Positions 1 to 12,270 of a DNA stretch of 64,000 bases are shown here, piece by piece. The position numbers and the translations under genes were made by a program. Position 1 is the first letter of the stretch, and each line of letters starts with the position of its first letter. The DNA is taken from NCBI GenBank assembly GCA_950106755.1, contig CATNNA010000010.1, positions 930,001 through 994,000 of the forward strand, read 5' to 3'. Source of the DNA: Climacium dendroides. Lineage: Eukaryota > Streptophyta > Bryopsida > Hypnales > Climaciaceae. Under the pieces are notes generated by a model. That model had not been told where the DNA came from, searched no databases, and worked only from the letters and a program-made list of their open reading frames with translations.

Positions 1-195
1 GTGGGGAAGCAATAGGGTTCTCTTAAACTTCATTTTTCCATGAATCCTAATTATTTCGAAGATTTGCAACTTATGTGTTATGTTTTCGGACATGATTCCA
101 CGTCAAAACGATATAATTTATTGGTTTGGTTTCTGTTAAATACAGCATGATTTTTAGAGTCTCCTTTTTTTAAAACCCATTTCACTTACAAAAGT
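1..195 (+). repeat. Reference monomer with map of variable sites
   Basis: This first full monomer is used as the numbering frame. It is A+T rich, about 32% G+C. Recurrent variable sites, in monomer coordinates, are: 1-6 (gtgggg, gtggag, atagcg, rarely ttatgg); 35-39 (tttcc, cctcc, catcc or ttgcc-like tttgc); 47 (c or t); 57-61 (cgaag, caaag, cgatg or cggag); 66-73 (gcaactta, gcaacttg, ccaacttg, gcagcttg, acaactta, gcaattta or gcaacata); 87 (c or t); 90-99 (acatgattcc, acaggcttcc, acaggctttc, actggctttc or atgtgattcc); 119-133 (ttggtttgg, gggtttcg, cggtttgg, or ggattc at the end); 155-178, where the three short classes differ. The stretches around 11-34, 40-56, 100-118 and 136-154 change little. 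Confidence 0.93.
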
Positions 196-389
196 GTGGG
201 GAAGCAATAGGGTTCTCTTAAACTTCATTTTTCCATGAATCCTAATTATTTCGAAGATTTGCAACTTATGTGTTATGTTTTCGGACATGATTCCACGTCA
301 AAACGATATAATTTATTGGTTTGGTTTCTATTAAATATAGCATGATTTTTAGAATCTCTCTTTATTAAAACCATTTCACTTACAAAAGT
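1..389 (+). repeat. Left-edge monomers outside the first HOR
   Basis: These are one 195-bp monomer and one S1 monomer (196-389). The latter pairs with the S1 monomer at 390. They do not match the units 2143 bp downstream (2144 begins atagcg rather than gtgggg), so they precede the first recognisable HOR copy. The array evidently continues to the left of the window. Confidence 0.85.
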
Positions 390-2532
390 GTGGGGAAGCA
401 ATAGGGTTCTCTTAAACTTCATTTTTCCATGAATCCTAATTATTTCGAAGATTTCCAACTTGTGTGTTATGTTTTCGGACAGGCTTCCACGTCAAAACGA
501 TATAATTTATTGGTTTGGTTTCTATTAAATATAGCATGATTTTTAGAATCTCTCTTTATTAAAACCATTTCACTTACAAAAGTGTGGAGAAGCAATAGGG
601 TTCTCTTAAACTTCATTTTTCCATGAATCCTAATTATTTCGAAGATTTGCAACTTATGTGTTATGTTTTCGGCCATGATTCCACGTCAAAACGATATAAT
701 TTATTGGTTTGGTTTCTATTAAATACAGCATGATTTTTAGAGTCTCCTTTTTTTAAAACCCATTTCACTTACAAAAGTGTGGGGAAGCAATAGGGTTCTC
801 TTAAACTTCATTCCTCCATGAATCCTAATTATTTCGAAGATTTGCAACTTATGTGTTATGTTTTCGGACATGATTCCACGTCAAAACGATATAATTTATT
901 GGTTTAGATTCTATTAAATACAGCATGATTTTTAGAGTCTCCTTTTTTTAAAACCCATTTCACTTACAAAAGTATAGCGAAGCAATAGGGTTCTCTTAAA
1001 CTTCATTTTTCCATGAATCCTAATTATTTCAAAGATTTGCAACTTATGTGTTATGTTTTCGGACATGATTCCACGTCAAAACGATATAATTTATTGGTTT
1101 GGATTCTATTAAATACAGCATGATTTTTAGAGTCTCCTTTCTTTAAAATCCATTTCACTTACAAAATTATAGCGAAGCAATAGGGTTCTCTTAAACTTCA
1201 TTTTTCCATGAATCCTAATTATTTCGAAGATTTGCAGCTTGTGTGTTATATTTTCGGACAGGCTTCCACGTCAAAACGATATAATTTATTGGTTTGGTTT
1301 CTATTAAATACAGCATGATTTTTAGAGTCTCCTTTTTTTAAAACCCATTTCACTTACAAAAGTGTGGGGAAGCAATAGGGTTCTCTTAAACTTCATTTTT
1401 CCATGAATCCTAATTATTTCAAAGATTTGCAACTTATGTGTTATGTTTTCGGACATGATTCCACGTCAAAACGATATAATTTATTGGTTTGGATTCTATT
1501 AAATACAGCATGATTTTTAGAGTCTCCTCTTTTTAAAACCCATTTCACTTACAAAAGTATAGCGAAGCAATAGGGTTCTCTTAAACTTCATTTTTCCATG
1601 AATCCTAATTATTTCAAAGATTTGCAACTTATGTGTTATGTTTTCGGACATGATTCCACGTCAGAACGATATAATTTATTGGTTTGGTTTCTATTAAATA
1701 CAGCATGATTTTTAGAGTCTCCTTTCTTTAAAATCCATTTCACTTACAAAAGTATAGCGAAGCAATAGGGTTCTCTTAAACTTCATTTTTCCATGAATCC
1801 TAATTATTTCGAAGATTTCCAACTTGTGTGTTATGTTTTCGGACAGGCTTCCACGTCAAAACGATATAATTTATTGGTTTGGTTTCTATTAAATATAGCA
1901 TGATTTTTAGAATCTCTCTTTATTAAAACCATTTCACTTACAAAAGTGTGGAGAAGCAATAGGGTTCTCTTAAACTTCATTTTTCCATGAATCCTAATTA
2001 TTTCGAAGATTTGCAACTTATGTGTTATGTTTTCGGACAGGCTTCCACGTCAAAACGATATAATTTATTGGTTTGGTTTCTATTAAATACAGCATGATTT
2101 TTAGAGTCTCCTTTTTTTAAAACCCATTTCACTTACAAAAGTATAGCGAAGCAATAGGGTTCTCTTAAACTTCATTTTTCCATGAATCCTAATTATTTCA
2201 AAGATTTGCAACTTATGTGTTATGTTTTCGGACATGATTCCACGTCAAAACGATATAATTTATTGGTTTGGATTCTATTAAATACAGCATGATTTTTAGA
2301 GTCTCCTTTCTTTAAAATCCATTTCACTTACAAAATTATAGCGAAGCAATAGGGTTCTCTTAAACTTCATTTTTCCATGAATCCTAATTATTTCGAAGAT
2401 TTGCAGCTTGTGTGTTATATTTTCGGACAGGCTTCCACGTCAAAACGATATAATTTATTGGTTTGGTTTCTATTAAATACAGCATGATTTTTAGAGTCTC
2501 CTTTTTTTAAAACCCATTTCACTTACAAAAGT
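390..2532 (+). repeat. 11-mer HOR (2143 bp), copy 1
   Basis: Eleven monomers, two of them S1 (390 and 1754), match the next 2143 bp in order. Diagnostic shared marks are ggccatg at 671, the ggtttagattc monomer at 779, the gcagcttg/tatatttt monomer at 1169, tcctcttttt in the monomer at 1364, and cagaacg at 1662. The unit divides into a 5-mer (390-1363) and a 6-mer (1364-2532), and the 6-mer was copied again further right. One difference from copy 2 was seen near 1690 (ggtttc against ggattc). Confidence 0.92.
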
Positions 2533-4675
2533 GTGGGGAAGCAATAGGGTTCTCTTAAACTTCATTTTTCCATGAATCCTAATTATTTCGAAGATTTCCA
2601 ACTTGTGTGTTATGTTTTCGGACAGGCTTCCACGTCAAAACGATATAATTTATTGGTTTGGTTTCTATTAAATATAGCATGATTTTTAGAATCTCTCTTT
2701 ATTAAAACCATTTCACTTACAAAAGTGTGGAGAAGCAATAGGGTTCTCTTAAACTTCATTTTTCCATGAATCCTAATTATTTCGAAGATTTGCAACTTAT
2801 GTGTTATGTTTTCGGCCATGATTCCACGTCAAAACGATATAATTTATTGGTTTGGTTTCTATTAAATACAGCATGATTTTTAGAGTCTCCTTTTTTTAAA
2901 ACCCATTTCACTTACAAAAGTGTGGGGAAGCAATAGGGTTCTCTTAAACTTCATTCCTCCATGAATCCTAATTATTTCGAAGATTTGCAACTTATGTGTT
3001 ATGTTTTCGGACATGATTCCACGTCAAAACGATATAATTTATTGGTTTAGATTCTATTAAATACAGCATGATTTTTAGAGTCTCCTTTTTTTAAAACCCA
3101 TTTCACTTACAAAAGTATAGCGAAGCAATAGGGTTCTCTTAAACTTCATTTTTCCATGAATCCTAATTATTTCAAAGATTTGCAACTTATGTGTTATGTT
3201 TTCGGACATGATTCCACGTCAAAACGATATAATTTATTGGTTTGGATTCTATTAAATACAGCATGATTTTTAGAGTCTCCTTTCTTTAAAATCCATTTCA
3301 CTTACAAAATTATAGCGAAGCAATAGGGTTCTCTTAAACTTCATTTTTCCATGAATCCTAATTATTTCGAAGATTTGCAGCTTGTGTGTTATATTTTCGG
3401 ACAGGCTTCCACGTCAAAACGATATAATTTATTGGTTTGGTTTCTATTAAATACAGCATGATTTTTAGAGTCTCCTTTTTTTAAAACCCATTTCACTTAC
3501 AAAAGTGTGGGGAAGCAATAGGGTTCTCTTAAACTTCATTTTTCCATGAATCCTAATTATTTCAAAGATTTGCAACTTATGTGTTATGTTTTCGGACATG
3601 ATTCCACGTCAAAACGATATAATTTATTGGTTTGGATTCTATTAAATACAGCATGATTTTTAGAGTCTCCTCTTTTTAAAACCCATTTCACTTACAAAAG
3701 TATAGCGAAGCAATAGGGTTCTCTTAAACTTCATTTTTCCATGAATCCTAATTATTTCAAAGATTTGCAACTTATGTGTTATGTTTTCGGACATGATTCC
3801 ACGTCAGAACGATATAATTTATTGGTTTGGATTCTATTAAATACAGCATGATTTTTAGAGTCTCCTTTCTTTAAAATCCATTTCACTTACAAAAGTATAG
3901 CGAAGCAATAGGGTTCTCTTAAACTTCATTTTTCCATGAATCCTAATTATTTCGAAGATTTCCAACTTGTGTGTTATGTTTTCGGACAGGCTTCCACGTC
4001 AAAACGATATAATTTATTGGTTTGGTTTCTATTAAATATAGCATGATTTTTAGAATCTCTCTTTATTAAAACCATTTCACTTACAAAAGTGTGGAGAAGC
4101 AATAGGGTTCTCTTAAACTTCATTTTTCCATGAATCCTAATTATTTCGAAGATTTGCAACTTATGTGTTATGTTTTCGGACAGGCTTCCACGTCAAAACG
4201 ATATAATTTATTGGTTTGGTTTCTATTAAATACAGCATGATTTTTAGAGTCTCCTTTTTTTAAAACCCATTTCACTTACAAAAGTATAGCGAAGCAATAG
4301 GGTTCTCTTAAACTTCATTTTTCCATGAATCCTAATTATTTCAAAGATTTGCAACTTATGTGTTATGTTTTCGGACATGATTCCACGTCAAAACGATATA
4401 ATTTATTGGTTTGGATTCTATTAAATACAGCATGATTTTTAGAGTCTCCTTTCTTTAAAATCCATTTCACTTACAAAATTATAGCGAAGCAATAGGGTTC
4501 TCTTAAACTTCATTTTTCCATGAATCCTAATTATTTCGAAGATTTGCAGCTTGTGTGTTATATTTTCGGACAGGCTTCCACGTCAAAACGATATAATTTA
4601 TTGGTTTGGTTTCTATTAAATACAGCATGATTTTTAGAGTCTCCTTTTTTTAAAACCCATTTCACTTACCAAAGT
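2533..4675 (+). repeat. 11-mer HOR (2143 bp), copy 2
   Basis: This tandem copy of the preceding unit has ggccatg at 2814 and cagaacg at 3805, each 2143 bp from its counterpart. S1 monomers are at 2533 and 3897. Its second half (3507-4675) is also the first copy of a separate 6-mer duplication. A private acc-aaagt change occurs near 4670. Confidence 0.92.
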
Positions 4676-5844
4676 GTGGGGAAGCAATAGGGTTCTCTTA
4701 AACTTCATTTTTCCATGAATCCTAATTATTTCAAAGATTTGCAACTTATGTGTTATGTTTTCGGACATGATTCCACGTCAAAACGATATAATTTATTGGT
4801 TTGGATTCTATTAAATACAGCATGATTTTTAGAGTCTCCTCTTTTTAAAACCCATTTCACTTACAAAAGTATAGCGAAGCAATAGGGTTCTCTTAAACTT
4901 CATTTTTCCATGAATCCTAATTATTTCAAAGATTTGCAACTTATGTGTTATGTTTTCGGACATGATTCCACGTCAGAACGATATAATTTATTGGTTTGGA
5001 TTCTATTAAATACAGCATGATTTTTAGAGTCTCCTTTCTTTAAAATCCATTTCACTTACAAAAGTATAGCGAAGCAATAGGGTTCTCTTAAACTTCATTT
5101 TTCCATGAATCCTAATTATTTCGAAGATTTCCAACTTGTGTGTTATGTTTTCGGACAGGCTTCCACGTCAAAACGATATAATTTATTGGTTTGGTTTCTA
5201 TTAAATATAGCATGATTTTTAGAATCTCTCTTTATTAAAACGATTTCACTTACAAAAGTGTGGAGAAGCAATAGGGTTCTCTTAAACTTCATTTTTCCAT
5301 GAATCCTAATTATTTCGAAGATTTGCAACTTATGTGTTATGTTTTCGGACAGGCTTCCACGTCAAAACGATATAATTTATTGGTTTGGTTTCTATTAAAT
5401 ACAGCATGATTTTTAGAGTCTCCTTTTTTTAAAACCCATTTCACTTACAAAAGTATAGCGAAGCAATAGGGTTCTTTTAAACTTCATTTTTCCATGAATC
5501 CTAATTATTTCAAAGATTTGCAACTTATGTGTTATGTTTTCGGACATGATTCCACGTCAAAACGATATAATTTATTGGTTTGGATTCTATTAAATACAGC
5601 ATGATTTTTAGAGTCTCCTTTCTTTAAAATCCATTTCACTTACAAAATTATAGCGAAGCAATAGGGTTCTCTTAAACTTCATTTTTCCATGAATCCTAAT
5701 TATTTCGAAGATTTGCAGCTTGTGTGTTATATTTTCGGACAGGCTTCCACGTCAAAACGATATAATTTATTGGTTTGGTTTCTATTAAATACAGCATGAT
5801 TTTTAGAGTCAGCTTTTTTTAAAACCCATTTCACTTACAAAAGT
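4676..5844 (+). repeat. 6-mer HOR (1169 bp), second tandem copy of 3507-4675
   Basis: Six monomers repeat 3507-4675 in order at an offset of 1169 bp, for example cagaacg at 3805 and 4974. The S1 monomer at 5066 has acquired cgattt for ccattt near 5240, and the last monomer has gained gagtcagct near 5811. Both marks are inherited by later duplications, which helps order the events. Confidence 0.9.
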
Positions 5845-7012
5845 GTGGGGAAGCAATAGGGTTCTCTTAAACTTCATTTTTCCATGAATCCTAATTATTT
5901 CAAAGATTTGCAACTTATGTGTTATGTTTTCGGACAGGCTTCCACGTCAAAACGATATAATTTATTGGTTTGGTTTCTATTAAATACAGCATGATTTTTA
6001 GAGTCTCCTTTTTTTAAAACCCATTTCACTTACAAAAGTGTGGGGAAGCAATAGGGTTCTCTTAAACTTCATTTTTCCATGAATCCTAATTATTTCGAAG
6101 ATTTGCAACTTATGTGTTATGTTTTCGGACTGGCTTTCACGTCAAAACGATATAATTTATTGGTTTGGTTTCTATTAAATATAGCATGATTTTTAGAATC
6201 TCTCTTTATTAAAACCATTTCACTTACAAAAGTGTGGAGAAGCAATAGGGTTCTCTTAAACTTCATTTTTCCATGAATCCTAATTATTTCGAAGATTTGC
6301 AACTTGTGTGTTATGTTTTCGGACAGGCTTCCACGTCAAAACGATATATTTTATTGGTTTGGTTTCTATTAAATATAGCATGATTTTTAGAATCTCTCTT
6401 TATTAAAACCATTTCACTTACAAAAGTGTGGGGAAGCAATAGCGTTCTCTTAAACTTCATTTTTCCATGAATCCTAATTATTTCGAAGATTTGCAACTTG
6501 TGTGTTATGTTTTCGGACAGGCTTCCACGTCAAAACGATATAATTTATTGGTTTGGTTTCTATTAAATACAGCATGATTTTTAGAGTCTCCTTTTTTTAA
6601 AACCCATTTCACTTACAAAAGTGTGGGGAAGCAATAGGGTTCTCTTAAACTTCATTTTTCCATGAATCCTAATTATTTCGAAGATTTGCAACTTATGTGT
6701 TATGTTTTCGGACATGATTCCACGTCAAAACGATATAATTTATTGGTTTGGTTTCTATTAAATACAGCATGATTTTTTGAGTCTCCTTTTTTTAAAACCC
6801 ATTTCACTTACAAAAGTGTGGGGAAGCAATAGGGTTCTCTTAAACTTCATTTTTCCATGAATCCTAATTATTTCGAAGATTTGCAACTTATGTGTTATGT
6901 TTTCGGACAGGCTTCCACGTCAAAACGATATAATTTATTGGTTTGGTTTCTATTAAATACAGCATGATTTTTAGAGTCTCCTTTTTTTAAAACCCATTTC
7001 ACTTACAAAAGT
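5455..7012 (+). repeat. 8-mer sub-HOR (1558 bp) inside the 19-mer, copy 1
   Basis: Eight monomers starting at 5455, 5650, 5845, 6040, 6234, 6428, 6623 and 6818 match 7013-8570 in order. They include an adjacent S1 pair, the gagtcagct monomer and a ttttttgag monomer. A later duplication of a larger block copied both 8-mers together into 9155-12270, so four copies of this 8-mer exist. Confidence 0.88.
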
Positions 7013-8570
7013 ATAGCGAAGCAATAGGGTTCTCTTAAACTTCATTTTTCCATGAATCCTAATTATTTCAAAGATTTGCAACTTATGTGTTATGTTTTCG
7101 GACATGATTCCACGTCAAAACGATATAATTTATTGGTTTGGATTCTATTAAATACAGCATGATTTTTAGAGTCTCCTTTCTTTAAAATCCATTTCACTTA
7201 CAAAATTATAGCGAAGCAATAGGGTTCTCTTAAACTTCATTTTTCCATGAATCCTAATTATTTCGAAGATTTGCAGCTTGTGTGTTATATTTTCGGACAG
7301 GCTTCCACGTCAAAACCATATAATTTATTGGTTTGGTTTCTATTAAATACAGCATGATTTTTAGAGTCAGCTTTTTTTAAAACCCATTTCACTTACAAAA
7401 GTGTGGGGAAGCAATAGGGTTCTCTTAAACTTCATTTTTCCATGAATCCTAATTATTTCAAAGATTTGCAACTTATGTGTTATGTTTTCGGACAGGCTTC
7501 CACGTCAAAACGATATAATTTATTGGTTTGGTTTCTATTAAATACAGCATGATTTTTAGAGTCTCCTTTTTTTAAAACCCATTTCACTTACAAAAGTGTG
7601 GGGAAGCAATAGGGTTCTCTTAAACTTCATTTTTCCATGAATCCTAATTATTTCGAAGATTTGTAACTTATGTGTTATGTTTTCGGACTGGCTTCCACGT
7701 CAAAACGATATAATTTATTGGTTTGGTTTCTATTAAATATAGCATGATTTTTAGAATCTCTCTTTATTAAAACCATTTCACTTACAAAAGTGTGGAGAAG
7801 CAATAGGGTTCTCTTAAACTTCATTTTTCCATGAATCCTAATTATTTCGAAGATTTGCAACTTGTGTGTTATGTTTTCGGACAGGCTTCCACGTCAAAAC
7901 GATATATTTTATTGGTTTGGTTTCTATTAAATATAGCATGATTTTTAGAATCTCTCTTTATTAAAACCATTTCACTTACAAAAGTGTGGGGAAGCAATAG
8001 GGTTCTCTTAAACTTCATTTTTCCATGAATCCTAATTATTTCGAAGATTTGCAACTTGTGTGTTATGTTTTCGGACAGGCTTCCACGTCAAAACGATATA
8101 ATTTATTGGTTTGGATTCTATTAAATACAGCATGATTTTTAGAGTCTCCTTTTTTTAAAACCCATTTCACTTACAAAAGTGTGGGGAAGCAATAGGGTTC
8201 TCTTAAACTTCATTTTTCCATGAATCCTAATTATTTCGAAGATTTGCAACTTATGTGTTATGTTTTCGGACATGATTCCACGTCAAAACGATATAATTTA
8301 TTGGTTTGGTTTCTATTAAATATAGCATGATTTTTTGAGTCTCCTTTTTTTAAAACCCATTTCACTTACAAAAGTGTGGGGAAGCAATAGGGTTCTCTTA
8401 AACTTCATTTTTCCATGAATCCTAATTATTTCGAAGATTTGCAACTTATGTGTTATGTTTTCGGACAGGCTTCCACGTCAAAACGATATAATTTATTGGT
8501 TTGGTTTCTATTAAATACAGCATGATTCTTAGAGTCTCCTTTTTTTAAAACCCATTTCACTTACAAAAGT
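7013..8570 (+). repeat. 8-mer sub-HOR (1558 bp) inside the 19-mer, copy 2
   Basis: This is a tandem copy of 5455-7012. It differs in small patches: ttgtaactta near 7661, ggctttcac replaced by ggcttccac near 7690, ggattc near 8113, and cagaacg at 8674 just past the boundary. Confidence 0.86.
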
Positions 8571-11500
8571 ATAGCGAAGCAATAGGGTTCTCTTAAACTT
8601 CATTTTTCCATGAATCCTAATTATTTCAAAGATTTGCAACTTATGTGTTATGTTTTCGGACATGATTCCACGTCAGAACGATATAATTTATTGGTTTGGA
8701 TTCTATTAAATACAGCATGATTTTTAGAGTCTCCTTTCTTTAAAATCCATTTCACTTACAAAAGTATAGCGAAGCAATAGGGTTCTCTTAAACTTCATTT
8801 TTCCATGAATCCTAATTATTTCGAAGATTTCCAACTTGTGTGTTATGTTTTCGGACAGGCTTCCACGTCAAAACGATATAATTTATTGGTTTGGTTTCTA
8901 TTAAATATAGCATGATTTTTAGAATCTCTCTTTATTAAAACGATTTCACTTACAAAAGTGTGGAGAAGCAATAGGGTTCTCTTAAACTTCATTTTTCCAT
9001 GAATCCTAATTATTTCGAAGATTTGCAACTTATGTGTTATGTTTTCGGACAGGCTTCCACGTCAAAACGATATAATTTATTGGTTTGGTTTCTATTAAAT
9101 ACAGCATGATTTTTAGAGTCTCCTTTTTTTAAAACCCATTTCACTTACAAAAGTATAGCGAAGCAATAGGGTTCTCTTAAACTTCATTTTTCCATGAATC
9201 CTAATTATTTCAAAGATTTGCAACTTATGTGTTATGTTTTCGGACATGATTCCACGTCAAAACGATATAATTTATTGGTTTGGATTCTATTAAATACAGC
9301 ATGATTTTTAGAGTCTCCTTTCTTTAAAATCCATTTCACTTACAAAATTATAGCGAAGCAATAGGGTTCTCTTAAACTTCATTTTTCCATGAATCCTAAT
9401 TATTTCGAAGATTTGCAGCTTGTGTGTTATATTTTCGGACAGGCTTCCACGTCAAAACGATATAATTTATTGGTTTGGTTTCTATTAAATACAGCATGAT
9501 TTTTAGAGTCAGCTTTTTTTAAAACCCATTTCACTTACAAAAGTGTGGGGAAGCAATAGGGTTCTCTTAAACTTCATTTTTCCATGAATCCTAATTATTT
9601 CAAAGATTTGCAACTTATGTGTTATGTTTTCGGACAGGCTTCCACGTCAAAACGATATAATTTATTGGTTTGGTTTCTATTAAATACAGCATGATTTTTA
9701 GAGTCTCCTTTTTTTAAAACCCATTTCACTTACAAAAGTGTGGGGAAGCAATAGGGTTCTCTTAAACTTCATTTTTCCATGAATCCTAATTATTTCGAAG
9801 ATTTGCAACTTATGTGTTATGTTTTCGGACTGGCTTTCACGTCAAAACGATATAATTTATTGGTTTGGTTTCTATTAAATATAGCATGATTTTTAGAATC
9901 TCTCTTTATTAAAACCATTTCACTTACAAAAGTGTGGAGAAGCAATAGGGTTCTCTTAAACTTCATTTTTCCATGAATCCTAATTATTTCGAAGATTTGC
10001 AACTTGTGTGTTATGTTTTCGGACAGGCTTCCACGTCAAAACGATATATTTTATTGGTTTGGTTTCTATTAAATATAGCATGATTTTTAGAATCTCTCTT
10101 TATTAAAACCATTTCACTTACAAAAGTGTGGGGAAGCAATAGGGTTCTCTTAAACTTCATTTTTCCATGAATCCTAATTATTTCGAAGATTTGCAACTTG
10201 TGTGTTATGTTTTCGGACAGGCTTCCACGTCAAAACGATATAATTTATTGGTTTGGTTTCTATTAAATACAGCATGATTTTTAGAGTCTCCTTTTTTTAA
10301 AACCCATTTCACTTACAAAAGTGTGGGGAAGCAATAGGGTTCTCTTAAACTTCATTTTTCCATGAATCCTAATTATTTCGAAGATTTGCAACTTATGTGT
10401 TATGTTTTCGGACATGATTCCACGTCAAAACGATATAATTTATTGGTTTGGTTTCTATTAAATACAGCATGATTTTTTGAGTCTCCTTTTTTTAAAACCC
10501 ATTTCACTTACAAAAGTGTGGGGAAGCAATAGGGTTCTCTTAAACTTCATTTTTCCATGAATCCTAATTATTTCGAAGATTTGCAACTTATGTGTTATGT
10601 TTTCGGACAGGCTTCCACGTCAAAACGATATAATTTATTGGTTTGGTTTCTATTAAATACAGCATGATTTTTAGAGTCTCCTTTTTTTAAAACCCATTTC
10701 ACTTACAAAAGTATAGCGAAGCAATAGGGTTCTCTTAAACTTCATTTTTCCATGAATCCTAATTATTTCAAAGATTTGCAACTTATGTGTTATGTTTTCG
10801 GACATGATTCCACGTCAAAACGATATAATTTATTGGTTTGGATTCTATTAAATACAGCATGATTTTTAGAGTCTCCTTTCTTTAAAATCCATTTCACTTA
10901 CAAAATTATAGCGAAGCAATAGGGTTCTCTTAAACTTCATTTTTCCATGAATCCTAATTATTTCGAAGATTTGCAGCTTGTGTGTTATATTTTCGGACAG
11001 GCTTCCACGTCAAAACGATATAATTTATTGGTTTGGTTTCTATTAAATACAGCATGATTTTTAGAGTCAGCTTTTTTTAAAACCCATTTCACTTACAAAA
11101 GTGTGGGGAAGCAATAGGGTTCTCTTAAACTTCATTTTTCCATGAATCCTAATTATTTCAAAGATTTGCAACTTATGTGTTATGTTTTCGGACAGGCTTC
11201 CACGTCAAAACGATATAATTTATTGGTTTGGTTTCTATTAAATACAGCATGATTTTTAGAGTCTCCTTTTTTTAAAACCCATTTCACTTACAAAAGTGTG
11301 GGGAAGCAATAGGGTTCTCTTAAACTTCATTTTTCCATGAATCCTAATTATTTCGAAGATTTGTAACTTATGTGTTATGTTTTCGGACTGGCTTCCACGT
11401 CAAAACGATATAATTTATTGGTTTGGTTTCTATTAAATATAGCATGATTTTTAGAATCTCTCTTTATTAAAACCATTTCACTTACAAAAGTGTGGAGAAG

Positions 11501-12270
11501 CAATAGGGTTCTCTTAAACTTCATTTTTCCATGAATCCTAATTATTTCGAAGATTTGCAACTTGTGTGTTATGTTTTCGGACAGGCTTCCACGTCAAAAC
11601 GATATATTTTATTGGTTTGGTTTCTATTAAATATAGCATGATTTTTAGAATCTCTCTTTATTAAAACCATTTCACTTACAAAAGTGTGGGGAAGCAATAG
11701 GGTTCTCTTAAACTTCATTTTTCCATGAATCCTAATTATTTCGAAGATTTGCAACTTGTGTGTTATGTTTTCGGACAGGCTTCCACGTCAAAACGATATA
11801 ATTTATTGGTTTGGATTCTATTAAATACAGCATGATTTTTAGAGTCTCCTTTTTTTAAAACCCATTTCACTTACAAAAGTGTGGGGAAGCAATAGGGTTC
11901 TCTTAAACTTCATTTTTCCATGAATCCTAATTATTTCGAAGATTTGCAACTTATGTGTTATGTTTTCGGACATGATTCCACGTCAAAACGATATAATTTA
12001 TTGGTTTGGTTTCTATTAAATATAGCATGATTTTTTGAGTCTCCTTTTTTTAAAACCCATTTCACTTACAAAAGTGTGGGGAAGCAATAGGGTTCTCTTA
12101 AACTTCATTTTTCCATGAATCCTAATTATTTCGAAGATTTGCAACTTATGTGTTATGTTTTCGGACAGGCTTCCACGTCAAAACGATATAATTTATTGGT
12201 TTGGTTTCTATTAAATACAGCATGATTTTTAGAGTCTCCTTTTTTTAAAACCCATTTCACTTACGAAAGT
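8571..12270 (+). repeat. 19-mer HOR (3700 bp), copy 2
   Basis: This is the tandem copy of 4871-8570, with S1 monomers at 8766, 9740, 9934, 11298 and 11492. Its internal 8-mers are 9155-10712 and 10713-12270. Similarity at this offset ends near 12264, where the next monomer reads cgaaagtatgggg instead of the expected tatagcg form. Almost all marks agree, including the rare ttgtaactta at 11361 and gagtcagct near 11068. Confidence 0.92.

Larger units (their letters stand above)
4871..8570 (+). repeat. 19-mer HOR (3700 bp), copy 1
   Basis: Nineteen monomers, five of them S1 (5066, 6040, 6234, 7598, 7792), match the next 3700 bp almost perfectly. The unit is composite: three monomers (4871-5454) followed by two tandem 8-mers of 1558 bp (5455-7012 and 7013-8570). 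Differences from copy 2 seen by eye are at 5476 (t for c), 6443 (c for g), 7317 (c for g) and 8528 (c for t). It shares its first 974 bp with the preceding 6-mer copy. Confidence 0.92.

Noticed and set aside
161..175. Rho-independent terminator from the T run in each monomer
   Set aside because: The T-rich segment is not preceded by a G+C-rich hairpin, and the context is not bacterial.
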